Source: Curvibacter sp. GWA2_64_110 (GTDB lineage: Bacteria; Pseudomonadota; Gammaproteobacteria; Burkholderiales; Burkholderiaceae_C). Taken from it: a stretch of 64,000 bases of DNA. Below, piece after piece: positions 8,298 through 16,170 of the stretch (its first letter is position 1; the number at the start of each line of letters is the position of its first letter). The stretch covers positions 41,795-105,794 of the forward strand of contig MGPC01000011.1 in NCBI GenBank assembly GCA_001797315.1. Direction: 5' to 3'. The position numbers were made by a program, and so were the translations under genes. The notes under the pieces are model-generated. The model was not told where the DNA came from, made no database searches, and saw only the letters and a program-made list of their open reading frames with translations.

Positions 8298-9263
8298 ATG
8301 AATACGCCCTTGTTGCGCCAACCGCATTTCATCCAGCTGTACCGGGAGGACCGGGCTGCCGTGCGCAGCGAGCTGGCCGCCAGCCTGCTGGCGCAGCCGG
8401 CCAGCCTGGCGCCAAAGTACCTGTACGACCCGCTGGGCTCGCGCCTGTTCGACGCCATCACCGAACTGCCCGAGTACTACCCGACGCGTACCGAGGCCGC
8501 CTTGCTGGCCGAGCACGGTGCAGCCATCGCGGCCAGCGTGCCGCACGGCGCGACGCTGGTCGATCTGGGCGCCGGCAACGGCGAGAAGGCGGCGCGCCTG
8601 TTCGATCTCTTGAGCCCGGAGCGCTATGTGGCGGTCGACATCTCGGTGGACTTTCTGCGCACGGCGCTGCAATGCCTGCAGCGGCAGTTCCCGGCACTCG
8701 ACATGCTGGGCGTGGGGCTGGACTTCTCGGCCGCGCTCGATCTGCCGCCCGAGGTGGGCGAGGGGCCGCGCCTGCTGTTCTACCCGGGCTCGAGCATCGG
8801 CAACTTCACACCTGCCGAGGCGCTGCAGTTCCTGCGCCAGGCGCGCGCGGCGGCGCAGGGCGGCGGCCTGCTGATCGGCGTCGACCTGGTCAAACCGCGC
8901 GAGGTGCTGGAGCCGGCCTACGACGATGCCTTGGGCGTCACGGCCGCTTTCAACAAGAACCTGCTGCTGCACGTCAACCGGCTGATCGGCAGCAACTTCG
9001 ATGTGCGCGACTGGGCCCACGTCGCTTTCTTCAACGGTGAACAGTCGCGCATCGAGATGCATCTGCAGACTGCGCGCGAGGTGGTGGTGCGCTGGCCCGG
9101 CGCCGAGCGCACTTTTGCCGCCGGCGAACGCATCCATACCGAGAATTCCTACAAATACCAGGTGACGGACTTTGACGCCCTGCTGCGCGAAGCTGGCTTT
9201 GTCCGCACGCAGGTCTGGACCGATGCGCGTGGCTGGTTCGCCATGTTCTGGGCACAAGGCTGA
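8298..9263 (+). CDS. egtD: L-histidine N-alpha-methyltransferase (hercynine synthase)
   Basis: SAM-dependent enzyme that trimethylates histidine to hercynine, the precursor of ergothioneine and selenoneine. From the ATG at 8298 the protein is 321 aa, the normal EgtD length. The SAM-binding motif LVDLGAGNGEKAARL, the substrate-pocket segment YPGSSIGNF (its Asn matches the mycobacterial histidine-binding Asn) and HTENSYKY near the C-terminus are all present. senB follows after 4 bp, so the egtD-senB-selD genes look like one operon. Confidence 0.95.
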   Translation: MNTPLLRQPHFIQLYREDRAAVRSELAASLLAQPASLAPKYLYDPLGSRLFDAITELPEYYPTRTEAALLAEHGAAIAASVPHGATLVDLGAGNGEKAARLFDLLSPERYVAVDISVDFLRTALQCLQRQFPALDMLGVGLDFSAALDLPPEVGEGPRLLFYPGSSIGNFTPAEALQFLRQARAAAQGGGLLIGVDLVKPREVLEPAYDDALGVTAAFNKNLLLHVNRLIGSNFDVRDWAHVAFFNGEQSRIEMHLQTAREVVVRWPGAERTFAAGERIHTENSYKYQVTDFDALLREAGFVRTQVWTDARGWFAMFWAQG

Positions 9264-9267
9264 GCGC

Positions 9268-10239
9268 ATGCGCAAACCGCTGGTCCTCATCGTCAGCCCG
9301 GCGCTGGCCGATGCCAACAACGGCAACTGGCAGACCGCCTGGCGCTGGTCGCGCCTGCTGGCCGCGCATTACCGCACGCAGATCGTCAAGGACTGGCAGC
9401 CCGGCGCTGACGAGGGGGCCGTGGCCATGCTGGCGCTGCACGCGCGCCGCTCGGCCGCGTCCATCGCAGCCTGGGCGCAGGCGCATCCGGGCCGCGGCCT
9501 GGCTGTGGTGCTGACCGGCACCGACCTGTACCGCGACATCCATGAAGATGCGTCCGCACAGCGCTCGCTGGCACTGGCGCAGCAGCTGGTGGTGCTGCAG
9601 GCGCAGGGGCCGCAGGCCTTGCCGCTGGCTCACCGCAGCAAGACGCGCGTCATTTTTCAATCCACGTCTTCAAGGCGCACATCACCGAAGACCGGCCGCC
9701 ATCTGCGCGCCGTCATGGTGGGCCATCTGCGCGAGGAAAAATCGCCCGAAACCCTGTTCCAGGCGGCGCGCCTGCTGCGCGACCGTCCCGACATCCGGAT
9801 CGACCACATCGGCGCCGCACTCGACCCGGCCTTGGGCGAGCTGGCACGCCAGACGCAAGCCGCGTGTCCCCACTACCGCTGGCTCGGCGGCCTTGGCCAC
9901 GAAGCGACGCGCCGCCACATCCAGCGCGCCCACGTGCTGGTGCACAGCAGCCGCATGGAAGGCGGCGCGCATACCGTGATGGAGGCCATCTGCAGTGGCA
10001 CACCGGTGCTGGCCTCGCGCATCGACGGCAACGTCGGCCTGCTGGGCGAAGACTACCTGGGCTACTTCCCCTGGGGTGATGCGGAGGCGTTGACCGGGCT
10101 GCTGCAGCGCTGCCGGGACGATGCCAGCATGATCCCGGCCTTGCAGGCACAATGCAGTCTGCGTGCGCCGCTCTTCGAGCCGGCGGCCGAGCGTGCCGCC
10201 CTGCTGGCGCTGCTCACCGAATTGATTCACACACCATGA
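9268..10239 (+). CDS. senB: Selenosugar synthase SenB (TIGR04348-type glycosyltransferase)
   Basis: GT-B fold glycosyltransferase of 323 aa that, in characterised homologues from Variovorax, joins selenophosphate to a UDP-sugar to give a selenosugar. The N-terminus VLIVSPALADANNGNWQTAWRW is split over the motif PALADANNGNWQTA typical of the family; HSSRMEGGAHTVMEAI and the following SRIDGNVGLLGEDYLGYF region are the nucleotide-sugar site. It is 4 bp after egtD and overlaps selD by ATGA. Its position between a hercynine synthase and a selenophosphate synthetase is the strongest support for the SenB call. Confidence 0.9.
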   Translation: MRKPLVLIVSPALADANNGNWQTAWRWSRLLAAHYRTQIVKDWQPGADEGAVAMLALHARRSAASIAAWAQAHPGRGLAVVLTGTDLYRDIHEDASAQRSLALAQQLVVLQAQGPQALPLAHRSKTRVIFQSTSSRRTSPKTGRHLRAVMVGHLREEKSPETLFQAARLLRDRPDIRIDHIGAALDPALGELARQTQAACPHYRWLGGLGHEATRRHIQRAHVLVHSSRMEGGAHTVMEAICSGTPVLASRIDGNVGLLGEDYLGYFPWGDAEALTGLLQRCRDDASMIPALQAQCSLRAPLFEPAAERAALLALLTELIHTP

Positions 10240-11297
10240 CTGCCAACACCTCCTCCAAGCCCGAACCGCGCCTGACCTCGCTCTCGCACGGTGGCGGCTG
10301 CGGCTGCAAGATCGCCCCCGGCGTGCTGTCGGAAATCCTCAAGAGCGGCAGCGGCCTGCCGGTGCCGGCCGAACTGCTGGTGGGCATCGAGACCGCCGAT
10401 GACGCCGCGGTCTACCAGCTCAACGACGAGCAGGCCCTGATCGCCACCACCGACTTCTTCATGCCCATCGTCGACGACCCGTTCGACTTCGGCCGCATCG
10501 CCGCCACCAACGCCATCTCCGACGTCTATGCCATGGGCGGCAAGCCCATCATGGCGCTGGCGCTGGTGGGCATGCCGATCAGCGTGCTGTCGACCGACAC
10601 CATCGGCCAGATCCTGGCTGGCGGCCAGGCGGTCTGCAAGGCAGCTGGCATCCCGATTGCCGGTGGCCACACCATCGATTCGGTCGAGCCGATCTACGGC
10701 CTGGTGGCCATGGGCCTGGTGCATCCCAAGCGTGTCAAGCGCAACGCCGATGCGCGCGTCGGCGACCGCCTGATCCTGGGTAAGCCGCTGGGCGTGGGCG
10801 TGCTGTCGGCCGCACTGAAAAAAGAGGCGCTCGGCGCCGCCGGCTATGCGCAGATGATTGCCACCACCACCCAGCTCAACACCCCCGGGCCGGAACTGGC
10901 CGCGCTCGATGGCGTGCATGCGCTGACCGACGTTACCGGCTTCGGCCTGGCCGGCCACGCGCTGGAACTGGCACGCGGCGCGCATTGCACGGTGCAGATC
11001 GACTGGGCGCGTGTGCCCTTGCTGCCGGGCGTGCGTGAATTGGCAGCGCAAGGCATGGTCACCGGTGCCTCCGGCCGCAACTGGGCCGGCTATGGCGCTT
11101 CGGTCATGCTGCCGCCCGGTTTCGAGGTGCTGGACCAGGCGCTGCTGACCGATCCGCAGACCAGCGGCGGCCTGCTGGTGTCGTGTGCGCCCGAGGCGGT
11201 GGACGAGGTGCTGGCGGTCTTCCGACGGCACGGCTTTGCCGCCGCCACCGAGATCGGCGAGATCACGGCCGGTGCCGATTCACTGGTGGTGCGCTAG
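10236..11297 (+). CDS. selD: Selenophosphate synthetase (SelD/SenC)
   Basis: Makes selenophosphate from selenide and ATP. The 353-aa protein has the catalytic loop SHGGGCGCK, with Cys22 and Lys25 matching the active-site Cys17 and Lys20 of the E. coli enzyme (a Cys, not a Sec, form). ATP-binding motifs DDAAVY and TDFFMPIVDDPFDFG are intact. Its ATG overlaps the senB stop, so the selenophosphate is likely made for the selenosugar synthase, in which setting it would be called SenC. No selA, selB or selC is in the window, so use in selenoprotein or selenouridine synthesis cannot be judged. Confidence 0.95.
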   Translation: MTANTSSKPEPRLTSLSHGGGCGCKIAPGVLSEILKSGSGLPVPAELLVGIETADDAAVYQLNDEQALIATTDFFMPIVDDPFDFGRIAATNAISDVYAMGGKPIMALALVGMPISVLSTDTIGQILAGGQAVCKAAGIPIAGGHTIDSVEPIYGLVAMGLVHPKRVKRNADARVGDRLILGKPLGVGVLSAALKKEALGAAGYAQMIATTTQLNTPGPELAALDGVHALTDVTGFGLAGHALELARGAHCTVQIDWARVPLLPGVRELAAQGMVTGASGRNWAGYGASVMLPPGFEVLDQALLTDPQTSGGLLVSCAPEAVDEVLAVFRRHGFAAATEIGEITAGADSLVVR

Positions 11298-11300
11298 TTG

Positions 11301-11323
11301 CGCGCCTAGATTGGCGCGGTTTT
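11301..11323 (+). terminator. Probable terminator of the egtD-senB-selD operon
   Basis: CGCGCC, six-base loop, GGCGCG, then GTTTT, starting 4 bp after the selD stop. The T-run is short. It overlaps the end of the convergent Crp/Fnr gene. Confidence 0.55.
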
Positions 11324-11965
11324 AACCACTTTCGCACTTGTGAAATGAGTGTGAACAGGCCCTAGGCTCAGAAAACCAGGCTCCCGGAGCAGCAGCTTCT
11401 TTTTCTCCATGTCGGCCACGCAGCGGTACAGCGCCTCGTGCGTGACGCCCAGTTCGGCGGCCATGGATTTCAGGCCGGCCTCCAGCGCCAGCCGGCCGTC
11501 GGTGCCTTCGGTTTCCAGCAGATGGATCAGCCGGTCCTGCACCTTGTGCAGTGACAGGCGTTCGCATTGCAGCCGAAGTCTTTTGACTTCGCGGTTGAGC
11601 ATGCCGATCCAGCGGCTGGCAAAGGCCGGGTCCTGATCCAGGGCCGTGCGGATGGCTCGCACCGGGACCCGCGTGATGCCGGACGGGGCCATCACCTTGC
11701 CATCGCAGTGGTAGCGCTCCGACTGCAGGCTGGCCTCACCCACAAAGCCGTGCCGGGTGCGCTGCAGGATCACCGACTCGCCATGCAGCCCGAGCCGCTC
11801 CAGCACCACTTCGCCGCTGACGATGAAGAACATGTGAGTGGGCTTGTGCCCGGTCTTGAAAAGAAGGTCACCCTTGGAATAGTGCGTACTTACACAGTCC
11901 GAGTGCAGTTCGGGCGGGAGCAGTCCGCTCAGGCCGGCAGGCAGACGGGAAACTTTGTCGGACAT
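11306..11965 (-). CDS. Crp/Fnr family transcriptional regulator
   Basis: Regulator of 219 aa with an N-terminal cyclic-nucleotide-like sensor barrel (GDLLFKTGHKPTHMFFIVSGEV) and a C-terminal winged helix-turn-helix (SMAAELGVTHEALYRCVADMEKK). The N-terminal cysteine cluster of true Fnr is absent, so it is not an obvious iron-sulfur oxygen sensor; the effector is unknown. A palindrome of the Crp/Fnr type lies 1 bp before its start codon, in the short gap to the divergent DUF4395 gene, so autoregulation and control of that gene are likely. Confidence 0.9.
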   Translation of the reverse strand: MSDKVSRLPAGLSGLLPPELHSDCVSTHYSKGDLLFKTGHKPTHMFFIVSGEVVLERLGLHGESVILQRTRHGFVGEASLQSERYHCDGKVMAPSGITRVPVRAIRTALDQDPAFASRWIGMLNREVKRLRLQCERLSLHKVQDRLIHLLETEGTDGRLALEAGLKSMAAELGVTHEALYRCVADMEKKKLLLREPGFLSLGPVHTHFTSAKVVKTAPI

Positions 11966-11979
11966 ATGATTTCAATCAT
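11966..11979. promoter_or_regulatory. Fnr/Crp-type operator
   Basis: ATGATT-TC-AATCAT, containing TGAT-N4-ATCA, the core of the Fnr consensus TTGAT-N4-ATCAA. It sits between the divergent regulator gene and the DUF4395 gene. Confidence 0.7.
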
Positions 11980-12013
11980 ACCCATGGGGCCGCGGATCGT
12001 GAATACTTGCGTC

Positions 12014-12775
12014 ATGACTAATATTGAAAATAGCATGCGTACGTCCCTGTTCCAGTTCGGCCAGCGCATTCCCGGCCATGACATCCCGGTCCTGAACGAA
12101 CGCGCGGTGCGGGCCAGCGCCGGCATCCTGTTCGGGCTGGCCATGGTCGCGTTCATGAATGCCTGGCTGCTCGGCAATTTCCAGCCTACGCGGGTGTTCG
12201 TCATCGCCTTCCTGGCCGATTTCACGCTGCGCCTGTTCGTCAACCCGCGCTTCGCGCCCAGCCTCATCATCGGCGCCAGGGTGGTGCGCGGGCAGCAGCC
12301 GGAATGGGTTGGGGCGCCGCAAAAACGCTTTGCCTGGGCCATCGGTTTTGTGCTGGCACTCACCATGCTGTACCTGGTGGTCATCCGGCAGGTGATCGGC
12401 CCGGTCAACCTGCTGGTGTGTGCCGCCTGCCTGACCCTGCTGTTTTTTGAATCCGCCTTCGGCATCTGCCTGGGCTGCAAGCTTTACCAGCTGTTCGGCA
12501 ACACGCCAGCGCAGCTGTGCCCCGGCGGCGTGTGCGAGACGCCGGCGCAGCGCGGCCCGGGCCTCAGCGCTGCACAGGCCATCATCGTCGCGGTTTTTGC
12601 TCTCGGGGTCTGGGCCGCGGCCCACTGGGTCTATGCCCCTGCCGAGTCGCCGGCCGTGGCTGCGCCCGGGCCTGCTGTGCTCGATCCGGCTGAAGCCGCG
12701 CGCTGCCAAGTGCCCGAGTTCGCCAAGGCCATGGGGCACGAAGAAAAGTGGAAGCTGCACAACAACTGCAAATAA
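12014..12775 (+). CDS. DUF4395 family membrane protein
   Basis: Inner-membrane protein of 253 aa. The DUF4395 core (residues about 20-165) has four hydrophobic segments and the conserved CLGCKLYQLF motif, a CxxC that may be redox active or bind metal. A further hydrophobic segment (about 185-205) is followed by a periplasmic tail ending CQVPEFAKAMGHEEKWKLH, again typical of the family. The ATG at 12014 is chosen; an alternative lies seven codons later. Function is not established. The metallo-hydrolase gene follows within 20 bp and both may answer to the Fnr-like box upstream. Confidence 0.85.
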   Translation: MTNIENSMRTSLFQFGQRIPGHDIPVLNERAVRASAGILFGLAMVAFMNAWLLGNFQPTRVFVIAFLADFTLRLFVNPRFAPSLIIGARVVRGQQPEWVGAPQKRFAWAIGFVLALTMLYLVVIRQVIGPVNLLVCAACLTLLFFESAFGICLGCKLYQLFGNTPAQLCPGGVCETPAQRGPGLSAAQAIIVAVFALGVWAAAHWVYAPAESPAVAAPGPAVLDPAEAARCQVPEFAKAMGHEEKWKLHNNCK

Positions 12776-12790
12776 GGGATGGAGCCAACC

Positions 12791-13732
12791 ATGCGACAAG
12801 TTAGCAACACAACGTGGATCGGGGTCTGCCTGTCGGCCGTTCTCTGGCTGTTGGCCAGCAGCGCCGCGGCAGTGGAAGTGAATTTCCAGCCGGTGGCCGA
12901 AGGGGTGTATGCCCACATCGGTGACATGGGCGCCCGCACGGTGGCCAACGAGGGGCTGAATGCCAACATCGGGCTGGTCGTCACACCGGCCGGCGCGGTG
13001 CTGATCGACAGCGGCGCCACCTACGCCAGCGCACGCCAGATCCATGCCGCCGTGCAGCGCGTGACGACGCAGCCGGTGCGCTGGGTCATCAATACCGGCG
13101 GGCAAGACCACCGCTGGCTGGGCAACGGCTACTTCCAGTCGCAGGGGGCGGAGATCATTGCCCATGCCGCTGCCGAAGCCGACATGCGCAACCGCGGCCA
13201 TGACCATCTGAGCGGCTTGCAGGCCGCACTCGGCAAGCTTGCGGATGGCACGGTGCCGACCCTGCCCACGCGCTGGCTGTCAGCCCATGACGAAACGCTG
13301 AAACTGGGCGGTGTGCTGTTCGAGTTCAAACAGCGGGGCGGGGCGCACACGCCCGGCGACATGCTGGTGTGGCTGCCGCAAACAGGCGTGCTATTCAGCG
13401 GTGATGTGGTCTACGTCGACCGTTTGCTGGGCGTCATTCCCGTCAGCCAGACCAAACCCTGGCTGGCGACGTTTGCCGAGATCGAGCGGCTGGCGCCGGC
13501 GCGCATCGTGCCCGGCCATGGCGGCGTGACCACGCTGGCCATCGCGCAAGCCCAGACGCGCGACTACCTGCTGGCCTTGCGCGCGCACATGAAGAAGGCC
13601 GTTGATGACGGGCAGGACATGAGCGCGGCGGTCAGGTCCTTTGATGCCAAGCCCTACATGCGCCTGCGCAATGCCGCTGAGCTGATGCCCGGCAATGCCA
13701 GCCGGACTTACCTCGAACTCGAACGCGAGTAG
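12791..13732 (+). CDS. Secreted metallo-beta-lactamase-fold hydrolase with altered metal motif
   Basis: MBL-fold protein of 313 aa with a signal peptide ending SSAAA. Resembles SoxH/quinoprotein-relay hydrolases. The HxHxDH motif expected after INT reads GGQDH: the first two histidines are replaced while Asp-His is kept. Later ligands look intact (GGAHTPGD, LFSGDVVYVD, PGHGG). It therefore may bind one metal or have changed chemistry. The ATG at 12791 is preferred over 12779 because GGAG is 6 bp upstream and it gives a clean signal peptide. It is probably co-transcribed with the DUF4395 gene. Confidence 0.85.
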   Translation: MRQVSNTTWIGVCLSAVLWLLASSAAAVEVNFQPVAEGVYAHIGDMGARTVANEGLNANIGLVVTPAGAVLIDSGATYASARQIHAAVQRVTTQPVRWVINTGGQDHRWLGNGYFQSQGAEIIAHAAAEADMRNRGHDHLSGLQAALGKLADGTVPTLPTRWLSAHDETLKLGGVLFEFKQRGGAHTPGDMLVWLPQTGVLFSGDVVYVDRLLGVIPVSQTKPWLATFAEIERLAPARIVPGHGGVTTLAIAQAQTRDYLLALRAHMKKAVDDGQDMSAAVRSFDAKPYMRLRNAAELMPGNASRTYLELERE

Positions 13733-13751
13733 GGCCTCGCCTTGCGCAGAG

Positions 13752-14747
13752 TCAAGCCAGCAGCGCTTGCGCGAACTCGCGCGCACTGAAGGTTTCCAGC
13801 TCGTCGAGTTTTTCGCCCACGCCGATGAAATACACCGGCACCGGCCGCTCGCGCGCAATCGCCGCCAGCACGCCGCCCTTGGCGGTGCCGTCGAGCTTGG
13901 TGACGATCAGGCCGGTCAGTTGCAGCGCGTCGTCGAAGGCGCGCACCTGGGCCAGCGCGTTCTGGCCGGTGTTGCCGTCGATCACCAGCAGCACCTCGTG
14001 CGGCGCGGTCTCATCCGCTTTCTGCACCACGCGCTTGATTTTTTTCAGCTCTTCCATCAGGTGCAGCTGCGTCGGCAGGCGGCCGGCCGTGTCCACCAGC
14101 ACCACGTCCTTGCCGCGTGCGCGGCCGGCGCTCACCGCATCGAAGCACACCGCGGCCGGGTCGGCGCCTTCCTGGCTGATGATTTCCACCCGGTTGCGGT
14201 CGGCCCAGATCTCGAGCTGTTCGCGCGCCGCGGCGCGGAAGGTGTCGGCTGCCGCCAGCAGCACCGTGGCGCCTTCGTTGGAGAGGTGGTGCGTCAGCTT
14301 GCCGATCGAGGTGGTCTTGCCGGCGCCGTTGACGCCGGCCACCATGATGACGGTGGGTTTGTGCTCGCCGATCACCAGCGGCTTCTCCAGCGGCGCCAGC
14401 AACTCGGCCAGCGCCTCGGCCAGCAGGCCTTTGACGGCGGCCGGCTCGGTGGTCTTGCTTTCTTTCACGCGGCGCTTGAGGTCTTCCAGCAACTGCTCGG
14501 TGGCCTTGACGCCGGTGTCGGCCATCAGCAGCGCGGCTTCCAGCTCCTCGTACAGCGCATCGTCGATCTGCGTGCCGGTGAAGACAGTGGCAAGGCTGGA
14601 GCCAGTCTTGCGCAGGCCGGACTTGAGCTTGTCGAGCCAGGACTGGCGTGTCGGGGCTGCAACCGGGGCGGCAGCCGCGGGCGCTGCGGCAAGCTCAGGC
14701 GCTGCAGGTGCCGCAGCAGGGGTTTTCTTCTTGAAAAAGCTGAACAT
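13752..14747 (-). CDS. ftsY: Signal recognition particle receptor FtsY
   Basis: GTPase that docks SRP-ribosome complexes at the inner membrane. The 331-aa protein has a short Ala/Pro-rich A domain with a basic N-terminus (MFSFFKKK), then the NG domain: GVNGAGKTTSIGKL (P-loop), DTAGRLP (G3) and TKLDGTAKGG (G4). The A domain is short, as in many betaproteobacteria. It is divergent from the M16 protease pair, with only 28 bp between the start codons, so the promoters overlap the coding starts. This ftsY / M16 / rsmD order is a familiar proteobacterial neighbourhood. Confidence 0.97.
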   Translation of the reverse strand: MFSFFKKKTPAAAPAAPELAAAPAAAAPVAAPTRQSWLDKLKSGLRKTGSSLATVFTGTQIDDALYEELEAALLMADTGVKATEQLLEDLKRRVKESKTTEPAAVKGLLAEALAELLAPLEKPLVIGEHKPTVIMVAGVNGAGKTTSIGKLTHHLSNEGATVLLAAADTFRAAAREQLEIWADRNRVEIISQEGADPAAVCFDAVSAGRARGKDVVLVDTAGRLPTQLHLMEELKKIKRVVQKADETAPHEVLLVIDGNTGQNALAQVRAFDDALQLTGLIVTKLDGTAKGGVLAAIARERPVPVYFIGVGEKLDELETFSAREFAQALLA

Positions 14748-14775
14748 CTTGACCGTTCTTAGAATCCATCATTCT

Positions 14776-16161
14776 ATGAAACGTCTTCTTCTCCTCGTTT
14801 TCTGCGGCTTTCTGGGTTTTTCAGCCAGCGCGCAGGGCCCGGCCCAAGCCGAACAGTTCACCCTCGCCAACGGCCTGACGCTGATCGTCGCGCCCGACCG
14901 GCGTGCCCCCACCGCCGTGCACATGCTGTGGGTGCGCGTCGGTGCCATGGACGAGGTGGACGGCAACACCGGCCTGGCCCATGTGCTGGAACACATGATG
15001 TTCAAGGGCACGCGCAAGCTCAAGCCGGGCGAGTTCTCGCGCCGCGTGGCCGCGCTGGGTGGGCGCGAGAACGCCTTCACCAGCCAGGACTACACCGGCT
15101 ATTACCAGCAGATCCCGGCCAACCGGCTGCTGGACGTGATGCAGCTGGAGGCCGACCGCTTTGCGCACAACCAGTGGTCCGACGCCGAGTTCCGCAAGGA
15201 GCTGGAAGTGGTGAAGGAAGAGCGGCGCATGCGCACCGAGGACAATCCGCGCGCGCTCCTGGGTGAGGCGCTCAACGCCGCCACCTTTGTCGCCGCGCCC
15301 TACCGACGTCCGGTGGTGGGCTGGATGAGCGATCTCGATACCTTGCAGCCCGCTGACGCGCGTGCCTTCTACCGCCGCTGGTACGTGCCGGCCAACGCCG
15401 CCGTGGTGGTGGCGGGTGACGTGGACGTGCAGCAGGTGCGGCGCCTGGCCGAGCAGACCTACGGCCGCATTCCGGCCCGCGCCGTGCCGGCGCGCAAGCC
15501 GCGCAGCGAGCCGCTGCAGGTGGGCTTGCGCCGCATCGACGTCAAGGCGCCGGCCGAGCAGGCCTATGTGGCACTGGCCTTCAAGGTGCCGGGGCTGGTG
15601 TCGCTCACCGCGCCGACGGCGCAGGACGACGACGCGCTGGCACTCACCGTGCTGGCTGCCGTGCTCGACGGCTACAGCGGCGCCCGCCTGGATCGCACCC
15701 TGACGCAGGGGCCGGACCGTGTAGCCGATGGTGCCGGTGCTTCCAACGGCTTGATGGGGCGCGGGCCACAGCTCTTTGTGCTCGACGGCGTGCCGGCCCA
15801 GGGCAAGAGCGCGGCGCAAGTGGAAGCCGCCTTGCGCGAGCAGGTGGCGCGCGTGGCGCGTGAAGGCATCTCGGCCGCCGAGCTGGAGCGCGTGAAAACC
15901 CAGTGGGTGGCCAGCGAGGTCTACAAGCGCGATTCGCTGATGTACCAGGCGCGCGAACTCGGCAGCCACTGGGTGCAAGGCCTGCCGCTCGATGCCAGCG
16001 AACGCCTGCTGGCGCGGTTGCGCGCGGTGACGGCCGAGCAGGTGCAGGCCGTGGCGGCGCGCTACTTCGGCGATGACCAGTTGACTGTGGCGCAGCTGTT
16101 GCCGCAAGCGCTTGACCCCAATCGCCCGAAGCGCCAGCCTGCGGCCGGCAGCCGTCACTGA
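14776..16161 (+). CDS. M16 family zinc metallopeptidase (catalytic subunit)
   Basis: Pitrilysin/insulinase-type protease of 461 aa with a signal peptide ending FSASAQ, so periplasmic. The inverted zinc motif HVLEHMMFKG (HxxEH) is intact, and the downstream Glu ligand lies in KEERRMRTEDNPRALLGE. An ATG at 14776 starts the protein. The next gene encodes a related protein without the zinc motif; such pairs assemble as a heterodimer like mitochondrial processing peptidase or PqqL-type enzymes. Natural substrate unknown. Confidence 0.94.
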   Translation: MKRLLLLVFCGFLGFSASAQGPAQAEQFTLANGLTLIVAPDRRAPTAVHMLWVRVGAMDEVDGNTGLAHVLEHMMFKGTRKLKPGEFSRRVAALGGRENAFTSQDYTGYYQQIPANRLLDVMQLEADRFAHNQWSDAEFRKELEVVKEERRMRTEDNPRALLGEALNAATFVAAPYRRPVVGWMSDLDTLQPADARAFYRRWYVPANAAVVVAGDVDVQQVRRLAEQTYGRIPARAVPARKPRSEPLQVGLRRIDVKAPAEQAYVALAFKVPGLVSLTAPTAQDDDALALTVLAAVLDGYSGARLDRTLTQGPDRVADGAGASNGLMGRGPQLFVLDGVPAQGKSAAQVEAALREQVARVAREGISAAELERVKTQWVASEVYKRDSLMYQARELGSHWVQGLPLDASERLLARLRAVTAEQVQAVAARYFGDDQLTVAQLLPQALDPNRPKRQPAAGSRH

Positions 16162-16170
16162 GGAAACCTG

